From contig JAHDVF020001374.1 of the NCBI GenBank assembly GCA_022606425.2, positions 1 to 64,000 of the forward strand: 64,000 nucleotides of DNA, written 5' to 3'. Position numbers and translations under genes: made by a program. This document shows positions 29,385 through 38,397 of this stretch, in pieces; position 1 is the first letter of the stretch; each line of letters begins with the position of its first letter. Below the pieces are notes generated by a model. The model did no database searches. It had not been told where the DNA came from and saw only the letters and a list, made by a program, of their open reading frames with translations. The stretch comes from Lepidostoma basale (Eukaryota; Arthropoda; Insecta; Trichoptera; Lepidostomatidae).

Positions 29385-29470
29385 GGTCATCACGCCGTTT
29401 CCTTGGAGGAGTAGGCTGAGAGAATGAACAGACACACTAATCTATCCTGACATGGCCGTCCTCTATTTTT
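29385..29470 (-). pseudogene. YPFGE-type LINE extreme 3' fragment
   Basis: GGTCATCACGCCGTTTCCTT, GGAGTAGGCTGAGAGAATGA and CTATCCTGACATGG are the reverse of the subfamily B 3' end. Confidence 0.7.
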
Positions 29471-29639
29471 TTTTCATTTACAATACTTGTAAACAACTCT
29501 TTGTTTGCTTGTATACAAGTTTATTAAAACTGTTTAAATTCAAATTCGAAAATCATATTTTCATACTTTGCTGGAGCCCATAATATTTAAGGAAAATGAA
29601 ATTCATATAAAAAAAATTATAACATCTGTCAAAACTAAA

Positions 29640-29810
29640 CGTTGCAAAATAATGTTCTCATTTTATTAAATGCAACTCGTGCAACTTCAATTCTGCATTT
29701 TATTTCAATGTCCAGGTCAACCGCTTTAGTGATAATGCTGCCAAGGTATTTAAATTGGTCGACCATTTCAACATTCGCACCATTAAATTGCAGAGTGGAT
29801 GAAAAATAGT
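29640..29810 (-). pseudogene. RTE-like LINE fragment (YLGS region)
   Basis: Minus strand reads LQFNGANVEMVDQFKYLGS, IITKAVDLDIEIKCRIEVAR, then AFNKMRT. This is the conserved F.YLGS...R...A motif just after RT. A shorter homologous piece lies at 32015-32072. Confidence 0.75.
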
Positions 29811-29890
29811 TAAGTCGTCGTCTTTCACATAAATTATTATAAAACTTCTAGAAAATATACGTTTTCAATAGTATTAATTGGTTATATAAA
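29811..29890 (+). repeat. HH2 half arm
   Basis: CACATAAATTATTATAAAAC, CTAGAAAATATACGTTTTCA and AGTATTAATTGG mark one HH2 arm without its core. Confidence 0.5.
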
Positions 29891-29944
29891 GTCTATATGG
29901 AATGTTTCGATTATAATCACTAACATTGTAAACAATTTTATAAT

Positions 29945-30290
29945 GGTCATAAGAAAGGTGGAATGGGGAATGTTGTAATTACATAAAGCGTGCGCTTAAC
30001 CCAACCAATGACAGGTCATAAGTCCTGTAAACACTTCGATCACCATATTCAGTTTCCGGTTTGCATCTTCGTCTCTATTGAGATAAAATTAATCCTTGAA
30101 TTTTATAATATTTTCAATATCTATATAATATCACTGAGGAAGGGCTGGGTAGTCCGAAACATGTCTGATATTTAATTTTAATTTGTTTAAAAAGTAAGTG
30201 TTGTATACAAAGTATATAAAAAAAGAAAAATATAAAACATCTTCAACCCAAAGTATGGCGAACATAAAAGAAATTAACATATAATTTTAT
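29945..30290 (+). mobile_element. Penelope-like (HH7) remnant with terminal-repeat block, hammerhead and ORF start
   Basis: Order: GTGGAATGGGGAATGTTGT, CCCAACCAATGACAGGTCAT and CTTCGTCTCTATTGAGATAA (a block also found at 36720-36860, 39030-39200 and 62630-62790). Then the hammerhead at 30126-30172, GTTGTATAC at about 30201, and a putative start ATGGCGAAC at 30255. The reading frame is short here. The layout (terminal repeat carrying a hammerhead, then ORF) suggests a Penelope-like retroelement, though no RT is present to prove it. Confidence 0.55.
30126..30172 (+). ncRNA. HH7 hammerhead ribozyme candidate (best copy)
   Basis: Core CTGAGGA at 30134-30140. Stem II is GGGCT (30142-30146) with AGTCC (30151-30155) around loop GGGT. 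GAA is at 30156-30158. Stem III is the self-complementary ACATGT (30159-30164), followed by C17 at 30165. Stem I pairs 30127-30133 (AATATCA) with 30166-30172 (TGATATT), seven Watson-Crick pairs. All nine fixed core bases are canonical. The predicted cut is between 30165 and 30166. One extra A (30141) lies between A9 and stem II. Because stem III cannot close as a hairpin, activity would be expected through a dimer. Confidence 0.75.
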
Positions 30291-30299
30291 ATAAAGCTT

Positions 30300-31084
30300 T
30301 TTGCGAACTTTTAAAAGCATGCGACTACAACAGCTATTTTATGTAATAACCTGTTTTCTTCTTCCTCCTGGGGCTATCCCAACTCATCGTCTGTGTTGAC
30401 TATTGGAGTCGGCTCTTCTCGATCTCAGGCTGTACTTCTTACGGCTGTACTTGTATTAACTTTTTATCTGTGATTAACTTTTTTTTTTACTTAATTCGCT
30501 TTTCTATTATTTAAAGAGTCAACCCTATGATTTGAATGAAATAAAAAGGATCCGTAACAGGAAACACGCAAAACAATTTAATAAAACAATCCAGTCAGAA
30601 AATTGGAAAAGTACAACATGAGTAAGGGATGAAAAATCTTTCATCAATCTTCATTTTCGTTTCCTTCCTTCCGGCGCGTTCGCTTTAAAATTCACCCCCA
30701 CGTATTTAGCAGGGGTTGGTACATGACCAGCCTTCCGATCAACCCTGCACCCCAGGGCTTCAGATGGAAGGCGTGCAATATATAATAATGTATTCCACTT
30801 TTCAAATCTATCTGGCTGCTTTTTTATGAGAATTCTCTGTTTGTGATTCTAATGCAAAACTGAAGATATTCTTTGAAATATGAATATACAATAAAACATG
30901 TTTTGAGTTTGGAAGGTTTACATATGTAAATATTCAAATTCATAATGTTATTTTAAATTTCTTAAAAGTTAAAATGTGAATAATAAAAAGAGTTCTTAAT
31001 TAAATAATAGCCATATAGGATTATGTATTAAATTAATTGTTAAATGAAATATACGGATATAGTCGTGTTTCAATGTTCTATCTT
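30300..31084. other. Mostly unassigned; possible LINE scrap at 30355-30450
   Basis: TTTCTTCTTCCTCCTGGGGC at 30357 looks like the reverse of a GAA-LINE tail and end, but too little remains to confirm. 30655-30775 is a GC-richer single-copy stretch. The rest is AT-rich. Confidence 0.35.
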
Positions 31085-31612
31085 ATTCTTCTTCTAGTGC
31101 CGTGTCACTCCCTCCTAACGTTGACGATTACTGCAGCGAAAGTATCTCTGTCCTGCATCACTTGGAACAGTTTCATAACTCTGCTCATTTCTATCTATTT
31201 TCTTGTATTTCGCAACCAAAACAACTACCTTCTACCAACTCTTCGACGTCCATTTATTTTGCTCATGATTATCAGCCGAAGGAAGTGGTATCTTTCTCCC
31301 CTTAGCACGTGACCTAAATATGAGACCTTTTTAACCTTCACACTCGACATTAGCTCTCTATTGACTCTGGATCTCTGTAGTACGTCAGACATTATTAATT
31401 ACTTACGCGCCCTTGAGATGATTAATTCATAAAAATGGCGCTCTATAAATCATCCAATTTATTATTATTATTATTATTATGAGTCTACGGTATGCGGAGC
31501 ATTCTGCGGTATATCCCCATATCAAACGCTTCCAACCGTTTCGTTACATTCATTTACAGAGTCCAAGTTTCACAGCCATAAATAATATAACAAAGTAATA
31601 GACCATGTATGT
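31085..31612 (-). pseudogene. GAA-LINE 3' fragment interrupted by an ATT-tailed insert
   Basis: Plus strand begins TTCTTCTTCTAGTGCCGTGT (tail in reverse). Minus-strand sequence corresponds to the family at 56745-57312: the KKVSYLGHVLRG-like block near 31285-31340 and the R.EAFDMW.YRRMLR-like block near 31490-31560. Between about 31395 and 31478 a foreign piece with (ATT)n tail separates the two. Confidence 0.65.
31395..31478 (+). mobile_element. Short ATT-tailed retroposon fragment
   Basis: CGCCCTTGAGATGATTAATT, ATAAAAATGGCGCTCTATAA and ATCCAATTTATTATTATTATT (position only) recur at 54350-54422. The trinucleotide tail and 5' truncation point to the 3' end of a LINE or SINE. It is nested in the GAA-LINE fragment. 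Confidence 0.6.
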
Positions 31613-31734
31613 CATTTAACCATTCTTTCAAATACATATAATTTATATATGTCATTAACACGCTATAAGAGTGGTTATGGAATTGTATATACGAGTATAT
31701 AATAGTTTAAAGACATATTATATTTTTATTATTC

Positions 31735-31999
31735 ATATCATTTATTTTTATTTGTTATTTTATTTTATATCATTGTATTTTATATAATTTGTTTTTGATT
31801 TATTTTGTAGGCGTTGGACGATCGAAGTGTGCGCGGGAGATGCCTATTGGTGGCGATGAGGTTCGCAACCCATCACACCGCGTCTCTCGCGGGGGCGAAA
31901 AGAGAAGGATGGAGTGCCGCATCGATTAAAGTGTGGCAGTCTATTCTTTCTGCCTACCCTCTCGGGGAGACGGCGTGATGGTTAGTTAGTTAGTTAGTT
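31735..31999 (+). mobile_element. SINE-Y copy
   Basis: AT-rich 5' half, then GGACGATCGAAGTGTGCGCG, GATGAGGTTCGCAACCCATC and GCGAAAAGAGAAGGATGG. The YPFGE-like end follows: GTGTGGCAGTCTATTCTTTC, CTCTCGGGGAGACGGCGTGA, and (GTTA)5 tail. The 5' end is truncated by ~35 bp relative to the 60458-61038 copy. Confidence 0.8.
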
Positions 32000-32009
32000 A
32001 GTTGTCGGA

Positions 32010-32075
32010 GTTTCCGGTTAAAATCATCGTTGCAAAATAAGGTTCTGATGCAGCTCGTGCAACTTCAGTGATCTA
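32010..32075 (-). pseudogene. RTE-like LINE scrap
   Basis: GTTGCAAAATAAGGTTCTGA and GCAGCTCGTGCAACTTCA match part of 29640-29810 (FNKMRTLFCN region, minus strand). Confidence 0.5.
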
Positions 32076-32485
32076 TACAGAAATAAAGGTAACACTAATG
32101 CTTGTGTCATGGTACTGGTAATGAATATTGGTTTATTAAATCACTTGTCATATCGCATGTTGCTCCCGCTAGCAACTCACGCTCAGATTCCTCTGGTATT
32201 GATTATCATCGCAGAGCGGCGCATCCCCTGTGATCCGATACAGTTAGCACGTTAGCCCGCGGCGTCTCCGCCACTGCCACCCCGCCGACCGTCCCCCCGG
32301 CTAATACACGTCAGGGTAAACATGCAAATTCCTGCCGCGGGGATGGGGCGCGTTGCACACGACATTTTGTTTAGTGCTGTTCCTCCAAATATACAACCGG
32401 TTCACTTCAACATTATCTATCGTAAACTAATGTGGTTATTTCACACAATAATTGTATATAAATATTTTTAGCCTAGACTTAGACT
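32076..32485. other. Single-copy region with GC-rich island (32205-32360)
   Basis: The island holds GCCCGCGGCGTCTCCGCC, CCACCCCGCCGACCGTCCCC and an octamer-like ATGCAAATTC at about 32323. No partner elsewhere in the window. Candidate regulatory element; no transcript evidence. Confidence 0.4.
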
Positions 32486-32489
32486 GTAA

Positions 32490-32945
32490 TTCTTCTTCTT
32501 CTTCTTCTTCAAGTGCCCTGTCGGGCCCCCGGCGAACCTTTCCCTGTCCTGCGCCGCTCGGAAAAGCTCCTCCATACTTCGGATGCCGTTCCATTCCCTC
32601 ACGTTTCGCAGCCAGGACATTTGTCTCCTACCGGGCCCTCTGCGTCTCTCAATTTTCTCCTCCAATATCAGTTGGAGAAGGTGGTACTTTGTAAAGAAGA
32701 CCCAGATGTGAAATCTTCTGAACCTTGATAGTTGATAACAGTTCCCTGGCAACTCTAGCTCGCTTCAGGACATTGTATTGGTAACCATGTCTGTACAGGG
32801 AATTCTGGGCATTCGGCGATGGAGCCACATTTCAAATGCTTCCAGTCTGTTCATTGAGATGACTTTCAAGGTCTACGTTTCACATCCATACAATAAAACA
32901 GACCACACATAGCATTTGATCATTCTCTGGCGGTGCATTCTTTAT
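32490..32945 (-). pseudogene. GAA-LINE 3' end (GRRGPGRRQ family)
   Basis: Minus strand: EEKIERRRGPGRRQMSWLRN, VREWNGIRSMEELFRAAQDR, ERFAGG, then a (GAA)n tail (TTCTTCTTCTTCTTC at 32490-32510 on plus). Further upstream, frames shifted, comes the MNRLEAFEMW.HRRMPR region. A close relative is 56745-57312. Confidence 0.8.
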
Positions 32946-32974
32946 CTATAATTAATCCGACAAATTAATATACT

Positions 32975-33410
32975 TCTTCTTCTTCAGCATGTTGTGGCTA
33001 TCCACTCCCTGGCGTAGACCTCCTCTCGTATTTTCCACTCCCCTTTTTCCTGAGCGATCTATATCTAGGCACTTCCCGCACTCTTCCGGATATCGTCGCG
33101 CCAACGCAACTATGGGCGCCCAACTACACGTTTTGCCGTTCTCGGGTACCAGCACAGCAATCGCCTTGTCCACTTTTCATCTGGGTCACGAGCGACGTGT
33201 CCAGCCCAACGCCACTTAAGAGTTACGGCCATCTTGATGACGTCGGAGACCTTTATCCTGGCTGGTATGTCCTCATTACTGACTCTGTCCCGCAAGCTAA
33301 TACCCAAAATAGCTCTCTCCACTTCTCTCTGTGACTGTTCTCTCACTTTTTGTGACATTGTGACTGTTTCAATACCATACCCGAACACTGCCAGAACACA
33401 GACCAATCAA
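32975..33410 (-). pseudogene. GAA-LINE 3' fragment (RDRVSNEDI family)
   Basis: Minus frame 33406-33110 gives VFGYGIETVTMSQK, EVERAILGISLRDRVSNEDI, KMAVTLKWRWAGHVARDPDE and PRTAKRVVGRP. The tail is TTCTTCTTCTTC at 32970-32983 on the plus strand. Standard RTE C-terminal order, truncated upstream of YGIE. It sits immediately upstream of another GAA-LINE end in the same orientation. Confidence 0.8.
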
Positions 33411-33518
33411 TACCAATTTTATATTTATTATTATGTTCATACATGGTTATATTTGTTTCTAATTCAATTTGTTTTATTTATCTTTAATTAGCACGAATGA
33501 TCAAAATAGAATTGGAAT

Positions 33519-33852
33519 TAACTATTTAAAATGAATTAAACACTCTTCCTTTACACTTTTTTTTTGACATGATACGAAGAAATCGTACCCTCATCATCGG
33601 GAGGACGATATAAATAGTAAGCTAATTTTATATCGCATTTTAAAATAAATTAATTCGCTCTCCAGATGGTGAAAGAATTATACTGTCGAAAAACGTCTAA
33701 AAAAAACGAAATAGAAAAAATCAGTATTTAAATTCATTATTTTTTATGGACTATTTATATCGTCCTCCCGATGATAAGGGTACGATTTCTTCGTATTATG
33801 TCAAATAAAAATACGAAAGTGTAAAAAGAGAGTGTTTAATTCATTTTAAATA
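33519..33852. repeat. HH5 palindrome
   Basis: Two arms of ~90-110 bp (33519-33612 and 33740-33852) face each other across an AT-rich centre. Each arm holds TCCTCCCGATGATNAGGGTA then ACGATTTCTTCGTAT and CATGTC or TATGTC. The layout resembles HH6 (CCGATGA, hairpin, CTTCG, CATGTC). However the GAAAC box has become GTATC, so the motif is broken. Other traces: 39225-39290. Confidence 0.6.
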
Positions 33853-33912
33853 ATTAAATCCAATTATATTTTCTTTAAATTTGTACAGACTTTATCATTA
33901 ATAACTTGTGAA

Positions 33913-34144
33913 ATGTTAAATTATAAAAAAAGACCGAAGAAAACGTGGCACCATCAAATAAATCATATATTGAATGTCGGCCATGTGAGGAGTCAGAGAA
34001 ATCGACGCGTGTGTATGACACGATGTATGAATGTTGGGGAAGCGAGAGAAATATGTCAGGAAAGAAAAGTGTGGCAGTCCATTCTTTCTGCCTACCCCTT
34101 CGGGGAGACGGCGTGATGGTTAGTTAGTTAGTTAGTTAGTTACT
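33913..34144 (+). pseudogene. YPFGE LINE 3' end, short
   Basis: KRPKKTWHHQINHILNVGHV, RSQRNRRVCMTRCMNVGEAR and SILSAYPFGETA are open in frame 33913-34116, with stop at 34114-34116 and (GTTA)5 tail. A possible AAATGTT duplication is at 33911-33917 and 34145-34151. Only ~65 codons remain; the first codons are flank. Confidence 0.8.
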
Positions 34145-34151
34145 AAATGTT

Positions 34152-34744
34152 GTTCGATGCTACAACCGGTTCGTGAACCGGAACAAACTCAGGAAGAACA
34201 ACAGTAATTTTTTTAGCGTGTTTTACCATTCTGTGGGTAAAAGTGTATCGACTTAAAAAAACATGCCGTGTTTTGAATGGCAAGACAATATTAAGATTGT
34301 GTTGTTTTATACTTGGAGATACCATTAACGTAATATTGTACCCAACAGTAATAACAAGGGTTGCTTGGTAAATATAAAATATTTATGTGTTTTATAAATA
34401 TGTGTACAATTAATTACTTGGGATTTATGATATAAAATTGTTTAATTAAACGCTGTTTTGTTTAACTAAACAGATCATTGTTTGTTTAATTCCTATGAAC
34501 GTTTCGCTACAGAGTAATGTTGGCTGAAATCCTAATTTTGTTTGGTATTAAACAAACATTATCAACGGGCAGTAATTTCGTTTACACATTTACATAAATC
34601 ACAGATGTAGACATCAAATAAATAATAATCATAGTAGGCTCGTTTATATGTATTTAAATATTTTAAACAACGTGTTTTCTATAACAATCAATTTGATGAC
34701 ACACAATTAACACTTTTATGCAAAAAAAAATATGGTCGATGAAT
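34152..34744. other. No recognisable feature
   Basis: AT-rich single-copy sequence. Confidence 0.5.
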
Positions 34745-35345
34745 GCTTACTAACTAACTAACCATCACGCCATTTCCTCGGAGGCAGAGAGGATGGATCG
34801 CTACAATGCTCTGTCCTGGCATTCCGGCTTCGAATGTGGCCGTCTTTTAGTAATTTATTAATTTGGCCATGCCATGTTTTCCTCGGTCGTCCTCGGCTTC
34901 TTTTTCCACTCACGCTGCTTGTGTACAACTTTTTTAACATTCTACTCTCATCCATTCGTTCCATGTGTCCAAACCATCAGGGATTCTTTTTTAATTTTAT
35001 CCACGATGCAGTCATCTGCCTTACATTTCTTTCTTATTTCATCGTTCGGTAATCTATCATACAACGTTTTCTCGCACATTCTTCTTAGTGATCTCATTTC
35101 TCCGGCGTTTATCCTGCTTTCATCCTTCTTTTGGCAGCTCTAAGCTTCACTTCCATACATGCGGGTTGGCACTAGAACTCCATTGTGTATTGCCATCTTT
35201 GCTTCTGTGGATATATTTATATTTGCAGTAATGACTTTGAGTGCGCCATTTATTTTATTCCCAGCACCGACCCTTCTTTCGACGTCTTTCTCAATTTTTC
35301 CGTCTCTTGTAAACATGCTTCCCAGATACGTAAATTCGGTTACTT
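34745..35345 (-). pseudogene. YPFGE-type LINE fragment (subfamily B)
   Basis: Plus strand starts ACTAACTAACTAACCATCAC. Minus strand: MERMDESRMLKKLYTSSVSG, RSRGRPRKTWHGQINKLLKD, then frames for MRSLRRMCEKTLYDRLPNDE-like and YLGSMFTRDGKIEKDVERR-like sequence up to 35345. It includes the RT-thumb YLGS region and has several breaks. A 107-bp repeat begins at its 5' edge. Confidence 0.75.
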
Positions 35346-35349
35346 TAAG

Positions 35350-35594
35350 AATGCCTTTAACTCTTTTCTGTTAACATGTGGAAAATTGCCGATCCAAGAT
35401 CCGATTGAATATGTAAAATAAAATAAGTATTTTGACCCGCGTTAGACGGGAATAGGTTAGGTTAGGTTAGGTTAGGTTTAGTTAGTTAATGCCTTTAACT
35501 ATTTTCTGTTAACATGTGGAAAATTGCCGATCCAAGATCCGATTGAATATGTAAAATAAAATAAGTATTTTGACTCTCGTTAGACGGGAATAGG
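35350..35594. repeat. 107-bp direct duplication around a TTAGG array
   Basis: AATGCCTTTAACT..AGACGGGAATAGG occurs at 35350-35456 and 35488-35594 with only a few differences (three or four substitutions). The 31-bp spacer holds four perfect TTAGG units (35457-35476) and then TTTAGTTAGTT. TTAGG is the usual insect telomere unit. Confidence 0.9.
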
Positions 35595-36044
35595 TGATCT
35601 ATCGATGAGAACGTCAATTGAGCAAGAAAGCCAACGTGGAGCCGTATGAAGCCGATTTCATTGACTGTTCTCGCATCTAGCGCCTTCTTGCGGAGCGTAA
35701 TTCGTATCACCACAAACCCCCCTTCCAGTGACTATGTTACGACATAATATTAAGGTGCTTATGCTATGAGCCTCGTCTCAACAGACGTTTTAGAAAACTC
35801 GCTATATGTCGTTATGTCGTTGGCCTAACGCCAACAAATATATACCGCCGATCTTTTCAAGGCTTGATTAAGTATTTTAATAGTCATTTAGTTTTAGCAG
35901 TAATAAAGCTTGGACTTTTACACGTATTAACAACTGAACTTTATTTTTTATTTTTAAAAGACTAATATCAAGGATTTACATCAATGATATTAGAATTTAT
36001 TTTACAATCTTCAATGTGAGCAGAAAATTGCTCATTATTATGAA
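35595..36044. other. No recognisable feature
   Basis: Single-copy sequence, slightly GC-richer at 35600-35730; the minus frame 35713-35495 crosses the duplication and has no motif. Confidence 0.4.
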
Positions 36045-36125
36045 GAAGGAATCTGGTCGTGTCCAGATGTCCCCTGGATCAGGAGCCAAGCGTTCTATCC
36101 CCTAGACCACCACCCGGATCTTTTT
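36045..36125 (-). mobile_element. Second tRNA-related SINE head (SINE2)
   Basis: Minus strand: GATCCGGGTGGTGGTCTAGG with an A-box-like TGGTCTAGGGG, then GAACGCTTGGCTCCTGATCC, and a decayed B-box region. Homologous to 42603-42690, whose B box GAGTTCAAGCTT is better kept. Confidence 0.55.
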
Positions 36126-36530
36126 TGTTCACATGCAGTAGGTAATCTATAAAAAAAAATCATCCAGAATAAAGAATAAACTATGCTACAATGCTTTTAA
36201 TGTTGACTCTAGATTAACTCAAAATCCAGCTAAATATGAGAAAAACAACGTATTCTTGGGCAATACTAGCATTTTCCTCCGTATCAATGCATGGTACATT
36301 CAACAACTACTTCTTATAAAAAATATTTTCATTTCGAGTGTGTTTTCTATTTTATAATTTTTTTTCGTGTCTTGTTAAGTTCTCATACTCTCAATATTAA
36401 ACTCGCAAAACAGCTTCTTCGTAAGGATGATTCATTCATCAATGTTTTAGGCCAAGATATCTTTATTCTACTTCAAGTTATCCATCAATATTTTTTTTAT
36501 AATTTATTATTATTCCTTCGTAAATGATCC
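36126..36530. other. No recognisable feature
   Basis: AT-rich single-copy DNA; the plus frame 36291-36527 is hydrophobic by composition only. Confidence 0.45.
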
Positions 36531-36534
36531 AAAT

Positions 36535-36595
36535 CTTCTTTCTGCCTACCCCTCCGGGGAGACGGCGTGATGGTTAGTTAGTTATTTAATTAGTT
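36535..36595 (+). repeat. Solo YPFGE/SINE-Y 3' terminal sequence
   Basis: TCTTTCTGCCTACCCCTCCG, GGGAGACGGCGTGATGGTTA and GTTAG tail only. Could be an extremely 5'-truncated LINE or SINE-Y copy. Confidence 0.8.
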
Positions 36596-36599
36596 TGAT

Positions 36600-36670
36600 A
36601 TATTATTGTAACACCAGATGATGTCAACATAGGTTGACAAAACAGCTGTTGCGAAAAAAAAATTATACGT
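36600..36670 (+). ncRNA. HH3 hammerhead-like motif, solo copy
   Basis: CAGATGA at 36615-36621 (U4 changed), stem II GTCAAC (36623-36628) with GTTGAC (36633-36638), AAA, palindrome ACAGCTGT (36642-36649), then T. Compared with the GCCAAC/GTTGGC stem of other HH3 copies, the second pair has changed on both sides, keeping the pairing. Confidence 0.55.
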
Positions 36671-36714
36671 AAAAAACATAGTTTTATAATTTAACAGTTT
36701 ACGAATTCAAGCAT

Positions 36715-37235
36715 TAATTGTATCAAAATAGAGACGAAGATGCAAATTGGAAACAGAATATGGTGATCGAGGTGTTATACAGGACTTATGACCTGTCATT
36801 GGTTGGGTTAAGCGCACGCTTTATGTAATACAACATTCCCCATTCCACCTTTTCTTATGGCCACCTTGTCTGACAAATTTTTGGAAGTTGTATATATGTT
36901 AATCTGTAACACCACACTTCACATGGTAGTTTCAATCTACACACTAGCGCCATCTATGAAGATTGGATTTTAAGCATTAAGCAGAAGATCTTTTTAACGC
37001 AATGTGAAAGGCTACCGCCATTATCGTATTGCTAGATAACGCCTGGATATGTCACTCCAATTTTTATGCTATAACTTGGACCAGTTTTTGTTTTTACAAC
37101 ATTTTGAATGTATACAAATACTTGTAGACGAATACTGGTTTTTACCCAATGAGAATTGAATTGATAACCCGCAATGGGTAAAATTCAGTATTCGTCAACA
37201 AGTATTTGTATACATTCAAAATGTTGTAGTTTGAA
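36715..37235 (-). mobile_element. Penelope-like terminal-repeat block with palindrome
   Basis: Reverse complement of the block at 62290-62790: CTCAATAGAGACGAAGAT-type sequence, GGACTTATGACCTGTCATTG, TGACAAATTTTTGGAAGTTG, CGCCATCTATGAAGATTGG and CATTAAGCAGAAGATCTTT. At 37096-37228 an inverted repeat (arms ~56 bp, CATTTTGAATGTATACAAAT) surrounds a ~20-bp centre. Its relation to the hammerhead part is by position in the 62-kb copy. Confidence 0.6.
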
Positions 37236-37301
37236 AATTATTTATGATAAAGTCTGTACACGGTATACAAATAATTTTTAATTGTATTTACATCTAGAAT
37301 G

Positions 37302-37937
37302 CCTATATGCAGTGGCGTGCCTAGGGTCAGCCATTAAGGCAAGCCAAGGAATTATAATATAAATAAATGTTCGTAAAGAAATTATACAACCGTTCTTTTC
37401 ATAACATTTTTGCACATAACGTAAATGACAGATAACATTCTGACAGTTGAAATGAAGTTCGTGACACATCGAATAGTAACATACTTCAGAGTGATAAAGC
37501 CCGGCTTCAAATCCATACAAAAAATTGTAGATATCTTCTGGTATATATGCACCTAGATATATGATTACAAGTCAAAAATACGTAAGAGCGACAAGGATCC
37601 TTTTACATTTTGCAAGCCCAATATGAAGCTCATCGAAAACATGAAACAAAACATGTGGACGTAGGCGATTTCGCGGGCATCTCACCTACGGTACGTATGA
37701 GTGAAATAAAATATGGCGCGTATGATTGGAACAAAACATACACTTAGGTCATTTCTGCGCATGTCAGCGGAGTCATTTGCAACGCAACGAATTAAATCTC
37801 TTTAACTCGAGCGAAAATTCAAAATATTATTTTATTCGTAGACGGCTCAAACGCGCAATCAACGTCGTTTCATTATAGATATTTTAAGGCAAGCCCGGCT
37901 TTTCGGCTTGTATGGAAGTCCCGCCACTGCCTATATG
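37302..37937. mobile_element. Non-autonomous hAT-type DNA transposon with 8-bp duplication
   Basis: CCTATATG at 37302-37309 and 37930-37937 flanks a 620-bp insert that begins CAGTGGCGTGCCTAGGG and ends (reverse complement) CAGTGGCGGGACTTCC. 8-bp duplications and CAGTGGCG-type short inverted ends are hallmarks of the hAT superfamily. There is no transposase frame; the minus frame 37520-37278 has no motif. Two AAGGCAAGCC boxes sit just inside the ends in direct orientation. Confidence 0.85.
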
Positions 37938-38397
37938 GTAGACTCGCTATCTTCAGCGGTGACAAAAAACCACTGCACAGTTGTCTTGCTGATTCACTAA
38001 AATGTTTGAAAGCGTATGTCCTCAATGAATATATAAAGTTGACGATTCAAGATAGTCGTACAGACTAAACCAGAAGTCGGCAAACAAAGGAAGAATTGTA
38101 GAGAGGAATCATGAATCGTGCATTTCATAAATTTAGTACCTTGCGCCTCCGTACTCAGTAGGGGCAGAGTGGTATTAAATATTCATGGAGCTAAATATAA
38201 AGGGGTCGCGCCCCCTGCGAGCCCTGAATGACAATCGTCTGCACTGCACAGGGTGACACGTTAATGGAGGTAATCTAAGATACTTCAAAAATTATGTAAT
38301 AAATATAAAAATTATAATAACAAAAAGCATAAATAATAATAATTATGACGTATTTTTATAAATTAAAATATCTTTTTGTTTCTTGGATTTATACATA
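37938..38397. other. No recognisable feature
   Basis: Includes a GC-richer stretch at 38140-38270 (GGGGTCGCGCCCCCTGCGAG) of unknown nature and an AT-rich part to 38397. Confidence 0.4.

Noticed and set aside
33519..33852. HH5 as an active hammerhead
   Set aside because: The CCGATGAT and CATGTC parts remain, but the GAAAC box reads GTATC in both arms, so catalytic G12-A13-A14 are lost.
34117..34144. (GTTA)n runs as telomere repeats
   Set aside because: The unit is a 4-mer and always follows the LINE/SINE-Y end GGCGTGATGG; only 35457-35476 has true TTAGG units.
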